A stretch of DNA of 64,000 nt from Georgenia soli. GTDB taxonomy: Bacteria > Actinomycetota > Actinomycetes > Actinomycetales > Actinomycetaceae. Below the pieces are notes generated by a model, which was given only the letters and a program-made list of their open reading frames with translations, was not told the DNA's origin and searched no databases. The stretch is taken from contig NZ_PDJI01000004.1 of NCBI RefSeq assembly GCF_002563695.1, forward strand, positions 3,782,001 through 3,846,000. The letters run 5' to 3'. Of this stretch, positions 25,833 through 34,777 are shown piece after piece. Position 1 is the first letter of the stretch. The number at the start of each line of letters is the position of its first letter. The position numbers and the translations under genes are program-made.

Positions 25833-27133
25833 GACCTCTCCCGCAGCCGGAAGAGCACCTCGCCGGCGTTCTGCACGACCATGACCTCCGGGTCCGCCTC
25901 GAGGGCGTCGAGGTCGACGTCGGCCGGGTCCATCCACCGCAGGTTCACGGCCTCCACCTGCTCGCGCGGGATCGAGGTGGCGAGCGTGATGGTGACCCGG
26001 TTCCTCTCCTCGCCGGTCTCGGCGTCGTAGGTGCCCTGCCCGCGCAGGTGCGTGGAGTGCGCCAGCTCGCCCCACGGGTGGTCCTTGAACTTCTCCCACT
26101 GCTTCACGAAGTAGTCGCGGTTGTGGTAACCGATCTTCAGGAGTCCGGGGTGCATGGCCGAGACCTGGGTGATGTGCGGGGCGTAGATGATCACCTCGCC
26201 GCCGTCGGCCACCACCGGCTCGAGCTTGTAGAAGCCCTTGGCCCCGGTCCAGATGTCGTCGTACATGGTGGGCAGGACGGAGACCACCGTCCTGACGGGC
26301 TCGTCCAGGTAGGTGATGTGGCTGGCGGCCGCGATGTCGGAGGCAGCCTCCCAGGCCGACTCCGTGGTCCCCACGCTGACCGAGTGCAGTCGGTCCGTGC
26401 CGGCCTCCGTGACGACGGCGACGCACAGCTTCTCGCCCGGGATGCGGGCGGCGGCCGCGTTGATAAGGGCCCGCACCGGCGTGATCCCGCGGGTGCCGAT
26501 GATGTCGAAGGAGGAGATGAGCGCCCCGACCCAGTGGGACATGTCGATGACGTCGTGGCCGGACAGCCCGGGGAAGAAGTACTTGTTGCCGCCGGACATG
26601 CCGACCACCTCGTGCGGCAGGACCGGGCCGACGACGAGGGAGACGTCGTGCTCGACGACGGCCTTGTTGACGACGACGTGCATCGGCCGGTCGGTGAGCC
26701 GTCCGCCGGAGTACCGGGCGACCTCCTCGGCGGGGATCGTGCCGAGGTCGGCGAACGTCTCGGGCTTCCACCACTCGTGGTTGAGCACGCGCCAGCCCGG
26801 GTAGGTGTCCTCGAGGCGGCCCGGCTCGTAGCCCAGGTGCGCCGCGAGGGCCTCCTCGCTCATGGCCGCGTGGGTGCCCAGGGCGATGAGCACGGTGACC
26901 GTCGTGGCACGTCCGTGCAGGGCCTCGTGGACGGAGCGCATGAGCAGCGGCATGGAGACGGACCGGGTGCCGTCGGGGACGACGAGCGCCACGCTGCGCC
27001 CGTCGAGGTCCATGCGGCCGAGCGCACCGACGATCTGCTCGCGCACCTGCTCGTCCGTCAGCACGCCGTCGGCGTCGCCGACCGTGCTCGCCTTCTCCAC
27101 CAGCTCCGGGGGTACCACCGTCGTCGAGGTCAT
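25829..27133 (-). CDS. larA: nickel-dependent lactate racemase family protein LarA
   Basis: 434 aa. LarA enzymes racemise or epimerise 2-hydroxyacids by hydride transfer to a nickel pincer cofactor. Lys184 (MSGGNKYFFPG) would hold the cofactor, His200 (VIDMSHW) would bind nickel and His174 (VLPHEVVG) is a catalytic base; all three fall at the numbering of the Lactiplantibacillus plantarum enzyme. His119 (VLNHEWW) may be the partner base. The substrate may be lactate or another hydroxyacid, as the family is broad. The start at 27133 (MTSTTVV) has AGGAAGG upstream. larC follows with overlap. Confidence 0.87.
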   Translation of the reverse strand: MTSTTVVPPELVEKASTVGDADGVLTDEQVREQIVGALGRMDLDGRSVALVVPDGTRSVSMPLLMRSVHEALHGRATTVTVLIALGTHAAMSEEALAAHLGYEPGRLEDTYPGWRVLNHEWWKPETFADLGTIPAEEVARYSGGRLTDRPMHVVVNKAVVEHDVSLVVGPVLPHEVVGMSGGNKYFFPGLSGHDVIDMSHWVGALISSFDIIGTRGITPVRALINAAAARIPGEKLCVAVVTEAGTDRLHSVSVGTTESAWEAASDIAAASHITYLDEPVRTVVSVLPTMYDDIWTGAKGFYKLEPVVADGGEVIIYAPHITQVSAMHPGLLKIGYHNRDYFVKQWEKFKDHPWGELAHSTHLRGQGTYDAETGEERNRVTITLATSIPREQVEAVNLRWMDPADVDLDALEADPEVMVVQNAGEVLFRLRERS

Positions 27134-27213
27134 GGGTAGACCTTCCTCCACGCGGCGCCCGCTCGGCAATTGCGACGCCCCGGCCGTGGCAACCGGTGGC
27201 AACGGCTTCCCGG

Positions 27214-28449
27214 TCACACGAAGCGTGTGCTCCGCTCGACCACCCCGCCGGTCGTCGAGTACACCTCGGTGCCGTCGATGAAGACGCGCTCGGCGCGGGA
27301 GTAGACGTCCAGCGGGTCGCCGGACCAGACGACGACGTCGCCGTCGAGGCCGGGACGAAGCGCGCCGACCCGGTCGTCCAGACCGAGCATCGCGGCCGGG
27401 TTGAGCGTCAGCGCGCGGACGGCGACGTCCCTGTCGAGCCCCTCCTTGACGGCGAGGGACGCCTGGTGGACGAGAAAGTTGATGGGCACGACGGGGTGGT
27501 CGGTGGTGATCGCGACGCGTACGCCGGCCTCCGCGAGGCGCGCCAGGTTGGCGATCGCCCGCTCGCGCAGCTCGACCTTGGACCGGTTCGTCAGCATCGG
27601 GCCGAAGATGACGGGGATGTCTTTCTCCGCCAGGACGTCGGCGATCTTGGCGCCCTCGGTGCCGTGGTTGACGACGAGCCGGTAGCCGAACTCCTCGGCC
27701 AGGCGGATCGCGGTGGCGATGTCGTCGTGCCGGTGGGTGTGCTGGTCCCAGACGAGCTCGCCGTCGAGCACGCGCACCAGCGTCTCCAGGGCGAGGTCGC
27801 GCTGGTGCGGCTTGCGTTCGGCCGTGGCGTGGGCGCGCGCGGCGGCGTAGTCCTGCGCGGCGATGAACGCCTCGCGGATCACCTTGGCCACCCCGAGCCG
27901 GGTCGACGGCGTCTGCTTCTTCTCCGAGTACACCCGCTTCGGGTTCTCCCCGAGCGCGGACTTCACGGACACGGCGGCGCGGATGACCTGCTCGTCGACG
28001 GTGCGCCCGCCCCAGGTCTTGATCGCCACCGTCTGCCCGCCGATCGGGTTGCCCGAGCCGGGCTTGACGACGGCGGAGGTCACCCCGCCGACGAGCGCGT
28101 CGCGGAAGCCCTGCTCCTCGATGTCGATGGCGTCCAGGGCGCGCACCGCGGCCATGTTCGGCCCGGTCATCTCGTTGACGTCGTCGCCGGCCCAGCCGAC
28201 GCCCTCCTCCGTGACGCCGAGGTGTGCGTGCGCCTCGACGAAGCCGGGCAGCACCCAGCGGCCGGTGGCGTCGACCACCCTCACGCCGTCGGGCACCGCG
28301 ACGTCCGTGCCGACGGCGGCGATCACGCCGTCGACGACGAGCACGGTCCCGTTCTCGACAGGCTCGCCGTCCACCGGGACGACGCGCCCGCCGACGACGG
28401 CGACGCTCCCGCGGCTGGGACGGACCTGGGCGGCGCTGGAGTCGGTCAT
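27214..28449 (-). CDS. metal-dependent amidohydrolase
   Basis: 411 aa, amidohydrolase superfamily with the imidazolonepropionase/prolidase-like layout. A small N-terminal beta domain ends in WVLPGFVEAHAHLG, giving the first metal-binding His pair. Further metal ligands lie in VWDQHTHRHDDI and LVVNHGTEG, and Asp in ITTDHPV. The C-terminal beta segment is LRPGLDGDVVVWSGDPLDVYS. No signal peptide. The substrate is unknown. It is transcribed in the direction of larA-larC, with an 80-bp gap. Confidence 0.82.
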   Translation of the reverse strand: MTDSSAAQVRPSRGSVAVVGGRVVPVDGEPVENGTVLVVDGVIAAVGTDVAVPDGVRVVDATGRWVLPGFVEAHAHLGVTEEGVGWAGDDVNEMTGPNMAAVRALDAIDIEEQGFRDALVGGVTSAVVKPGSGNPIGGQTVAIKTWGGRTVDEQVIRAAVSVKSALGENPKRVYSEKKQTPSTRLGVAKVIREAFIAAQDYAAARAHATAERKPHQRDLALETLVRVLDGELVWDQHTHRHDDIATAIRLAEEFGYRLVVNHGTEGAKIADVLAEKDIPVIFGPMLTNRSKVELRERAIANLARLAEAGVRVAITTDHPVVPINFLVHQASLAVKEGLDRDVAVRALTLNPAAMLGLDDRVGALRPGLDGDVVVWSGDPLDVYSRAERVFIDGTEVYSTTGGVVERSTRFV

Positions 28450-28530
28450 GGCGTCATCCTTCCGGATCCTGCCGAGCGGGACGAGGCGGGGCGCGTGGAC
28501 GTGACGCTGCGGGGGGAGCGGACCGGAGGG

Positions 28531-28950
28531 TCAGAAGCCGTAGTCGTCACGCGCCACCCATCGCACGCCGCGCCGGTGGCTGAGCAGCACGGCGCGGACC
28601 GGAGTCCCGGCAGCCAGGCAGCCGTCGTGCATGCCCCGCATCAGCCCGCGGTCAGCCTCTGTGAGCAGGGGCCCGGACGGGCGCTCCACGACGAGGACCA
28701 CGCTGCTCGCCCCGCTGTGCTCCACGGCGACGCCGGCGAACCGGCCGAACGTCAGGGAGTTCGCGGGCGTCATCGGCTCGGGCAGGTCGTCGCAGGGCAT
28801 GAGCAGCGGCTGCAGGTACGACTCCTCGTCGAGGAACAGGAGCCAGACCTGCCGGCGCAGCGCGGGACCGAGAAGCTGGTAGACGCCCTCGGCGAGCTCC
28901 TCGTCCGTCCTGAGCGGGGTGACCGGGCGTGCATGGGTGTGATGGCTCAT
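28531..28950 (-). CDS. conserved hypothetical protein
   Basis: 139 aa, not recognised with certainty. The core QVWLLFLDEESYLQPLLMPCDDL and the later RPSGPLLTEADRGLMRGMHDG are typical of a small actinobacterial family of unknown role. It is predicted cytoplasmic. Loose resemblance to RadC/JAB-like folds was considered, but no HxH...D motif is present. The ATG at 28950 is the first in frame. Confidence 0.6.
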   Translation of the reverse strand: MSHHTHARPVTPLRTDEELAEGVYQLLGPALRRQVWLLFLDEESYLQPLLMPCDDLPEPMTPANSLTFGRFAGVAVEHSGASSVVLVVERPSGPLLTEADRGLMRGMHDGCLAAGTPVRAVLLSHRRGVRWVARDDYGF

Positions 28951-29053
28951 GGCCCGAGCGTCCCGGCACTCTCCGGAACGGCGTCCGCCGTCGCCGCTCC
29001 GCTGGGGACAGGGCGGCGACCCTGTGGACGGTCCGCTCAGGCAGGCGACGTGC

Positions 29054-30529
29054 TCAGGGGATCGGCCACGTGTGCACCGGTTCGTTGCTGTGCATGAGCA
29101 GGACGTACTCCTTGAGCATCGCCTGGAGCGCGGCCGGGCGGTCCATCCCGCGCGCCTCGAAGGCCTGGGTGGCGGCGACCTGCCAGCTCGCGCCGTTCGT
29201 GCGCTGCTTCGCCCGGCCCTCGATCACCTGCAGGTACCGGTCCGCCGCTTCCGACGCCACCCCCAGCCGCTCAAGACCACGCTGCGCGGCGGGCAGCAGC
29301 GCCCGCAGCACCAGCTCGTCCCAGTCCACGGCGCCGACGCCTGGCCAGTAGAGCCGGGACTCCGCGCCGTGGCGGGCGGCGGTGCTGAAGTTCTCCCGGG
29401 CGGCCTCGAAGCTCATGCGTGACCAGATGGGTCGCTCGTCGAGCACCATGTCCACCGAGGCGCCGTAGAAGAAGGCCGCGTTCGCCAGCACGTCGATGAC
29501 GGTGGGGCCCGAGGGCAGGACGCGGTTCTCCACCCGAAGGTGGGGGCGGCCGTCGCTGACGTCGTAGATGGGGCGGTTCCAGCGGTAGATGGTCCCGTTG
29601 TGCAGCCGCAGCTCCGACAGCTGCGGGGTGCCCCCGGCCGCGAGCACCTCGAAGGGGTCCTCGTCGGACGTCTCCGGCAGCAGGGCCGGGTAGTAGCGCA
29701 CGTTCTCCTCGAACAGGTCGAAGATCGAGTTGATCCACCGGTCCCCGAACGGCACGAGCGGACGCACCCCCTGGTTGCGCAGCTCGGGCGGCCGGGTGTC
29801 CGTGGACTGCAGGAACAGCTCGATCCGCGACTCGGCGTGGAGCTGGTGGCCGAAGACGTAGGGTGAGTTCGCGCCGAGCGCGAGCTGGGGCCCGGCCAGC
29901 ACCTGGGCGGCGTTCCAGTACCGGGCGAAGGAGTTCGGGCGTACCTGGAGGTGGAACTGGGTGGAGGTGCAGGCGGCCTCCACGGCGATCGTGTCCGCGG
30001 TCATCTGCAGGCGCTCGGCGCCGCGGATGTCGATGACGACGTCCTCCCGCCGGGAGGCGAGGACCGCCTCGTCGAGCATCTTGTACCGGTCGTTGGGGGA
30101 GAACCAGGACCGGCCGGGCTCGGGCCGGGGGAGGGTGGGCAGGATCCCCACCATGACGATGCCGGCACCGAGGTCGCCCGCGCGGTCCCGGGCACGGTTG
30201 AGGTTCCTCCGCATGGCGGACTCGAGCTGGAGCAGCGACTGGCCGTCGATGCGTCGAGGTTCGACGTTCAGCTCGATGTTGAACCGCCCGAGCTCGGTCT
30301 GGTAGCGCCAGTCGTCGATGTGCTCGAGCACCTCGGCGTTCTTCATGGACGGCATGAAGTCCGCGTCGACGAGGTTCAGCTCGATCTCCAGGCCGGTGCG
30401 CCACTCGTCCTGCTCGAAGGACCCCCGGTCGAGCATCTCCTCGAGGGCGTCGAGGCAGCGCTGGACCGCCTGCCGGTACCGGGTGTGGTCCGCACGGGTG
30501 TAGGCCTTGGCACTGACGTCCTTGCCCAT
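29054..30529 (-). CDS. glutamate-cysteine ligase-like (GCS2 family) enzyme
   Basis: 491 aa. ATP-grasp-like carboxylate-amine ligase of the glutamate-cysteine ligase type. The glutamate/metal-binding segment is RTGLEIELNLVD; further family blocks are FNIELNVEPR, TSTQFHLQVRP, LALGANSPYVFG and HLRVENRVLPSGPTVIDV. The ATG at 30529 follows AGGAGG with good spacing. The product need not be gamma-glutamylcysteine, since most actinobacteria make mycothiol and related ligases (such as EgtA) act elsewhere. It lies in the same window as a GHQR-like enzyme, but no shared operon exists. Confidence 0.8.
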   Translation of the reverse strand: MGKDVSAKAYTRADHTRYRQAVQRCLDALEEMLDRGSFEQDEWRTGLEIELNLVDADFMPSMKNAEVLEHIDDWRYQTELGRFNIELNVEPRRIDGQSLLQLESAMRRNLNRARDRAGDLGAGIVMVGILPTLPRPEPGRSWFSPNDRYKMLDEAVLASRREDVVIDIRGAERLQMTADTIAVEAACTSTQFHLQVRPNSFARYWNAAQVLAGPQLALGANSPYVFGHQLHAESRIELFLQSTDTRPPELRNQGVRPLVPFGDRWINSIFDLFEENVRYYPALLPETSDEDPFEVLAAGGTPQLSELRLHNGTIYRWNRPIYDVSDGRPHLRVENRVLPSGPTVIDVLANAAFFYGASVDMVLDERPIWSRMSFEAARENFSTAARHGAESRLYWPGVGAVDWDELVLRALLPAAQRGLERLGVASEAADRYLQVIEGRAKQRTNGASWQVAATQAFEARGMDRPAALQAMLKEYVLLMHSNEPVHTWPIP

Positions 30530-30683
30530 CGGGCCTCCTGATCCTGCTCGTCGTCCCCGGCGTGTCGCGGGCGCCTCCAGCATGCTGGGGGCAGCGGGCG
30601 CACGCACGCCGGGGTGGCCTGGGCCACCACGGTGTCCGCGCCGGGCGGAAGCCGCGGGCGCCGTCGGCACGTGAGAGGGGAGA

Positions 30684-32558
30684 ATGGCCGCGATGAGCAG
30701 CGCGGGTGGAACCAGGCGACGGTGGGAGTGGTGGCACCGGCAGGCGCCGGCGACCCGGCAGACCGTCCGCGGCGTGCTCGCCTTCCTGCTCACCGGCCTC
30801 GTCGCGGTGGTGCTCGGGGTGACCACCGCGACCACGCACTCCTCCCTCGGCCCCCACGAGGCCGACTACCACGTCACCCTCGACCGTCAGGTGTCGCTGC
30901 GGATGGGGCCGCTGGGGGACGTGATCATCGACTCCCCGCTGCCCTGGCCGCTCGGCGCGGAGGTCGTGGTCCGCGAGATACCGACGGACCTGGAGATGAC
31001 CGGGTCGCCGATGCCCGGGCTGCTGGCCGACCTGGAGGCGTACGGCCAGCTCTTCGGCCAGCCGGAGGCGGCGATCGCCGACGCGGTGCGCGGGCTGGTC
31101 ACCGACGCCCTCGGCCGCACCGCCGTCGCCTGGTCGCTCATGCTCGTGCTGCTGGCGGCCGGTCGGCTCGCCTCCCACGGGCGCCTGCGTGACGAGCTCC
31201 GGGCCGCTCTCGCCCGACCCGGGGTCGCCGTCCTCACGGGCGCCTTCGTGCTCGGCGGCCTGACCGCCGTCGTGGTGCCCGAGACGCGGCAGGACGAGCC
31301 CGTCGGCTACAGCCCGCCCGTGCTGGACGGGACCCCGCTCGAGGGAGCGCGGATCACCGGCCGCCTGGCCGACCTCGTCGCCGTGTACGGCCAGACCGCG
31401 CGTGACGCCTTCGAGGAGAACGAGGCGTTCTACGCCCTCGCCTCGGAGAACCTCGTCGCCGCCCACGAGGCGGCGGCCGAGGCGCCGCAGGACCGCAGCA
31501 GGCAGGCACCGGAGGACGGCGGGGCGCGTGCCGCGGAGACGGCCGGGACGACGGCGGACGGTACCTCGGGGCCCGCGGCGGACGCGCCGTCGGGCCCGCC
31601 CGAGGCGGCGTCCTCGGACGCGGCGGAGGCCGCGACCTCGGCCACCGCCGAGGGACCCGATCCCGACCCCGTCACGTTGCTGCTCGTCTCGGACCTGCAC
31701 TGCAACGTCGGGATGGCGGACGTGATCGCGACCGCCGTGGAGCTGACCGGCGCCGAGGTCCTGCTCGACGCCGGAGACACCGTCATGAGCGGGACGTCCG
31801 TCGAGTCCTACTGCGTCGACGCGTTCGCCCGCGCGGTCCCCGACGACGTGCCCGTGGTGGTGTCCACCGGCAACCACGACTCCGTCACGACGGCGGACCA
31901 GGAGCGGCGGGCCGGCTGGCGGGTGCTCGGCGGCGAGGTCGTCGACGTCGCCGGGGTGCGCATCCTCGGTGACACCGACCCGACCCTGACCGCCGTCGGG
32001 GCCGGCACCCGTCCCGAGCGCCAGGAGTCGGTGCCGGAGATGGCCGACCGACTCTCCGAGGTGGCGTGCGCCGCCGCGGAGGACGGCGACCCGGTGGACA
32101 TCCTCCTCGTCCACAACCCGCGGGCCGGCGCCCCCACCCTGGACGCGGGGTGCGCCAGGCTGCAGCTGTCCGGGCACTGGCACCGCACGGTCGGTCCGGA
32201 GCTGGCCGGTGCCGGTGTGCGCTACGTCAGCACCTCGAGCGGCGGGGGTGCCGGCGGCGGGGCGACGGTCGGGCCGCTGACGGGGGAGGCGGAGCTGACG
32301 GTGCTGCGGCTCGACCGCGCCACCGGCGAGCCGATGGACTTCCGGCGGATCCAGATCGGGACCGACGCGTCGGTGCGGCTGCAGCCGTGGCAGGAGTTCC
32401 CGCGCCAGGGCACCGCGGCGCTGCCCGAGGCCGACGGCGCAGGCGGCGCCGACCCGGCCGGCACCGACCCGACGGGTGCCGACCCGGCTGGCACCGACCC
32501 GACCGGCACCGACCCGACCGGTGCCGACCCGACGGCCACCGCACCGACGGACGGCTGA
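30684..32558 (+). CDS. membrane-anchored metallophosphoesterase
   Basis: 624 aa. A transmembrane helix near residues 30-50 and two more about 145-190 place the enzyme at the membrane. After an Ala/Pro/Thr/Ser-rich linker (about 275-325) comes a calcineurin-type phosphoesterase domain with all metal motifs: LVSDLHCN, DAGDTVM, STGNHDS, LVHNP and SGHWHRT. The substrate is unknown. The C-terminal tail is a degenerate Gly-Thr-Asp-Pro pentapeptide run (about 590-620) built from 15-bp DNA repeats. The start at 30684 follows GAGAGGGG; ATG 30693 is possible. Confidence 0.82.
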   Translation: MAAMSSAGGTRRRWEWWHRQAPATRQTVRGVLAFLLTGLVAVVLGVTTATTHSSLGPHEADYHVTLDRQVSLRMGPLGDVIIDSPLPWPLGAEVVVREIPTDLEMTGSPMPGLLADLEAYGQLFGQPEAAIADAVRGLVTDALGRTAVAWSLMLVLLAAGRLASHGRLRDELRAALARPGVAVLTGAFVLGGLTAVVVPETRQDEPVGYSPPVLDGTPLEGARITGRLADLVAVYGQTARDAFEENEAFYALASENLVAAHEAAAEAPQDRSRQAPEDGGARAAETAGTTADGTSGPAADAPSGPPEAASSDAAEAATSATAEGPDPDPVTLLLVSDLHCNVGMADVIATAVELTGAEVLLDAGDTVMSGTSVESYCVDAFARAVPDDVPVVVSTGNHDSVTTADQERRAGWRVLGGEVVDVAGVRILGDTDPTLTAVGAGTRPERQESVPEMADRLSEVACAAAEDGDPVDILLVHNPRAGAPTLDAGCARLQLSGHWHRTVGPELAGAGVRYVSTSSGGGAGGGATVGPLTGEAELTVLRLDRATGEPMDFRRIQIGTDASVRLQPWQEFPRQGTAALPEADGAGGADPAGTDPTGADPAGTDPTGTDPTGADPTATAPTDG

Positions 32559-32619
32559 CGACGGCTGGCCGCGGAGGCCGCATACTGTCCCCCGTCACCG
32601 AACTCAGGAGGACGCGAGC

Positions 32620-33336
32620 GTGAGCACCGGTAGCTCCTCATCCCACGTCGACGGCGCACGGACGTCGAAGGACGTCGACGACCTGACCGACGACGAGCTC
32701 GAGGCCGAGCTCGCCACCCTCGACCGCACCCGGCCCAGCGAGCACCAGCGGGCCGGCGGGGCACCGCGTGAGCTGGGCTGGATCCTCGTCATCGGCGGCC
32801 TGCTGGGCCTGTGGGCGGCCGTGGAGCTGGTGCTCAGCGAGATCAAGGTCGCAGGGGACCCGAACGCGGCGCTCGCGTGCGACTTCAACCCGCTCATCGG
32901 GTGCGGCAGCTTCATCACCACGTGGCAGGCGCACGCGCTCGGCATCCCCAACGCGGTCGTCGGCACGGTCGCCTTCGCGGCGTGCCTGACGGTGGGGGTG
33001 GTGCTCCTCGCCGGCGCCCGGCCGGCGCGCTGGTTCTGGGTGGCGCTGACCGCCGGGGCCACGGGCGCGATCGCGGCGATCTTCTGGTTCCAGTACCAGG
33101 CCTTCTTCAGCATCCGGATGCTGTGCCCGTACTGCCTCGTGGTGTGGGTGGTGACCATCCCGATCTTCGTCAACGTCCTGGCGCGCAGCGCGCAGGCCGG
33201 GCACGTGCGCCTGCCCGAGACGCTGCGCCGCACGCTGGTGCAGGACCGCTGGGTGATCGTCGCCGTCTGGTACGTGCTCGTCGTCGTCGCGGCGGCCGTG
33301 ATCTTCTGGGACCAGTGGTTGCTGCTCCTGGGCTGA
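32620..33336 (+). CDS. vitamin K epoxide reductase (VKOR) family protein
   Basis: 238 aa. Integral-membrane thiol oxidoreductase that reoxidises disulfide-forming partners using quinone. Four to five transmembrane helices. The active-site pair is CPYC (IRMLCPYCLVVW), and the loop cysteines lie in ACDFNPLIGCGSF. The cytoplasmic N-terminus has a Asp/Glu-rich segment. The GTG at 32620 is preceded by AGGAGG with 8 bp spacing. No DsbA-like partner is encoded next to it. It is followed by an 18-bp tandem array. Confidence 0.87.
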   Translation: MSTGSSSSHVDGARTSKDVDDLTDDELEAELATLDRTRPSEHQRAGGAPRELGWILVIGGLLGLWAAVELVLSEIKVAGDPNAALACDFNPLIGCGSFITTWQAHALGIPNAVVGTVAFAACLTVGVVLLAGARPARWFWVALTAGATGAIAAIFWFQYQAFFSIRMLCPYCLVVWVVTIPIFVNVLARSAQAGHVRLPETLRRTLVQDRWVIVAVWYVLVVVAAAVIFWDQWLLLLG

Positions 33337-33378
33337 GGCACCCCGGAGGCGCCAGCACCGGGCGGGCCCAGGCCGTGA

Positions 33379-33486
33379 ACGTGACCTACCGGCCGAACGT
33401 GACCTACCGGCCGAACGTGACCGGCTGGCCGAACGTGACCGGCTGGCCGAACGTGACCTGCCGGCCGAACGTGACCTACCGGTTGA
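33379..33486. repeat. six tandem 18-bp units between convergent genes
   Basis: Six units of the form GAACGTGACCTACCGGCC, with two copies reading GAACGTGACCGGCTGGCC. The array lies between the VKOR stop (33336) and the HIT stop (33494). It is not coding. Confidence 0.88.
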
Positions 33487-33493
33487 ACGCGCC

Positions 33494-33943
33494 CTAGCCG
33501 AGAGCGGCCGAGCTCAGCTGCACCGGGACGCGGTCGCCGTGCCCGGCCTCCCGCAGCGCCTCGCGCACCCGCTCCGCCGCGGCGTCGAGCTCCTCGCCGG
33601 GCACGTCGTGGCGGGCGTTGTCGAAGCGCAGCGACTGCTCGTCCCAGGCGGGCAGCACGTGCAGGTGCAGGTGCTCCACCTCGAACCCGGCCACCAGCAC
33701 CGCCGCCCGCGGCGACCCGAACGCCGCCTGCTGCGCACGCCCGACGTTCTTGGCCACCACGGCGAGGTGCGCGAGCAGCTCGTCGTCGGCGTCGGTGTAC
33801 TGGTCGACCTCCTCGCGCGGGACCACGAGCATGTGCCCGTCGGTGATCGGGGCGATGGTGGAGAAGACGACGCAGCGCTCGTCCGCCCACACGAACCGCC
33901 CGGGGATCCGGCCGTCGATGATCTGCGTGAACACGGTGCTCAT
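33494..33943 (-). CDS. HIT family nucleotide-binding protein
   Basis: 149 aa. Histidine-triad hydrolase or transferase acting on nucleotide phosphoramidates or dinucleoside polyphosphates. The triad is EHLHLHVLPAW, and the N-terminal block is VFTQIIDGRIPGRFVWADERC with FSTIAPITDGHMLVVPR. It is a small cytoplasmic protein of normal length. The natural substrate is not deducible. Confidence 0.9.
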   Translation of the reverse strand: MSTVFTQIIDGRIPGRFVWADERCVVFSTIAPITDGHMLVVPREEVDQYTDADDELLAHLAVVAKNVGRAQQAAFGSPRAAVLVAGFEVEHLHLHVLPAWDEQSLRFDNARHDVPGEELDAAAERVREALREAGHGDRVPVQLSSAALG

Positions 33944-33970
33944 GGGGCCATCCTGGCAGGTGCGGCGGTG

Positions 33971-34053
33971 CTCAGCCCCGACGGGCGGGTCTCAGCCTCG
34001 GCGGGGCGCCGCTCAGTCCCGGCGGGGCGCCGCTCAGTCCCGGCGGGGTGCGG
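33971..34053. repeat. tandem 20-21-bp units over the larB stop
   Basis: Four units starting at 33971, 33991, 34012 and 34033, form CTCAGTCCCGGCGGGGCGCCG. The last unit overlaps the larB stop codon (34034-34036) and its final coding residues, so the repeat also shapes the LarB C-terminus. Confidence 0.8.
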
Positions 34054-34777
34054 CGATCTGCGCGGCGAGGTGGCCGCCGCCGTAGCCGTTGTCGATGTTC
34101 ACCACGCCCACGCCGGGCGCGCAGGCGTTGAGCATCGTCAGCAGCGGGGCGAGGCCCTCGAAGGCGGCCCCGTAGCCGACCGAGGTGGGGACCGCCACCA
34201 CCGGCGCCGACACCAGGCCCGCCACCACGCCGGGCAGCGCACCGTCCATGCCGGCCACCACCACCACGGCCGCGGCGGCGCGCAGCGTCCCGGTCCGGGC
34301 GAGGATCCGGTGCAGCCCGGCGACCCCGACGTCGATGACGAGCTCGGTGCGCCGGCCGAGGTACCGGGCGGTGAGCTCGGCCTCGCGCGCGACCGGCAGG
34401 TCGGACGTGCCGGCGCAGGCGACGACGACGAGGCCGCCGGTCGCCTCGGGCGGCGCCGCCGGCCACGCCAGCAGCCGCGCCTCGGGATCGTGGAACGCGT
34501 CGGGGAGGACCTCCAGGACCGCGGCCGCCCTCTCGGCGTCGGCACGTGTGAACAGCGTGCGGGGGACCTGCTCGGCGGGGGCGCCCCGGTGCCGCTCGAG
34601 CAGGGCGGTGGCGATCGCGCGCAGCTGCGCCGGGGACTTGCCCTCGCAGAAGACCGCCTCGGGGTAGCCCCGGCGCCGGGCACGGTCGTGGTCGAGCTCG
34701 GCGACGCCGTCGACTGCCAGGTCGCCCTGCGCGACGGCCTTCGAGGCGTGCGTGAGCGGACCGGTGCCGTCAGCCAC
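34034..34777 (-). CDS. larB: nickel pincer cofactor biosynthesis protein LarB
   Basis: 247 aa, GTG start at 34777. LarB carboxylates nicotinic acid adenine dinucleotide and hydrolyses its phosphoanhydride, the first step to the pincer cofactor. The C-terminal half has the PurE-like fold signature: VVVACAGTSDLPVAREAELT, VVVAGMDGALPGVVAGLV, VPTSVGYGAAF and NIDNGYGGGHLAAQI. The N-terminal DHDRARRRGYPEAVFCEGKSP is also typical. It overlaps the end of larE by 8 bp. Confidence 0.92.
   Translation of the reverse strand: MADGTGPLTHASKAVAQGDLAVDGVAELDHDRARRRGYPEAVFCEGKSPAQLRAIATALLERHRGAPAEQVPRTLFTRADAERAAAVLEVLPDAFHDPEARLLAWPAAPPEATGGLVVVACAGTSDLPVAREAELTARYLGRRTELVIDVGVAGLHRILARTGTLRAAAAVVVVAGMDGALPGVVAGLVSAPVVAVPTSVGYGAAFEGLAPLLTMLNACAPGVGVVNIDNGYGGGHLAAQIAAPRRD

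Noticed and set aside
25829..26774. LarA-LarC single frame extending larC upstream
   Set aside because: The larC frame is open to 26774, but that upstream part is antiphase with the conserved LarA sequence and shows no conserved protein.
33337..33493. Coding repeat protein in the 18-bp array
   Set aside because: A frame through it exists, but it has no start, continues from antisense of VKOR, and codes only a simple repeat.
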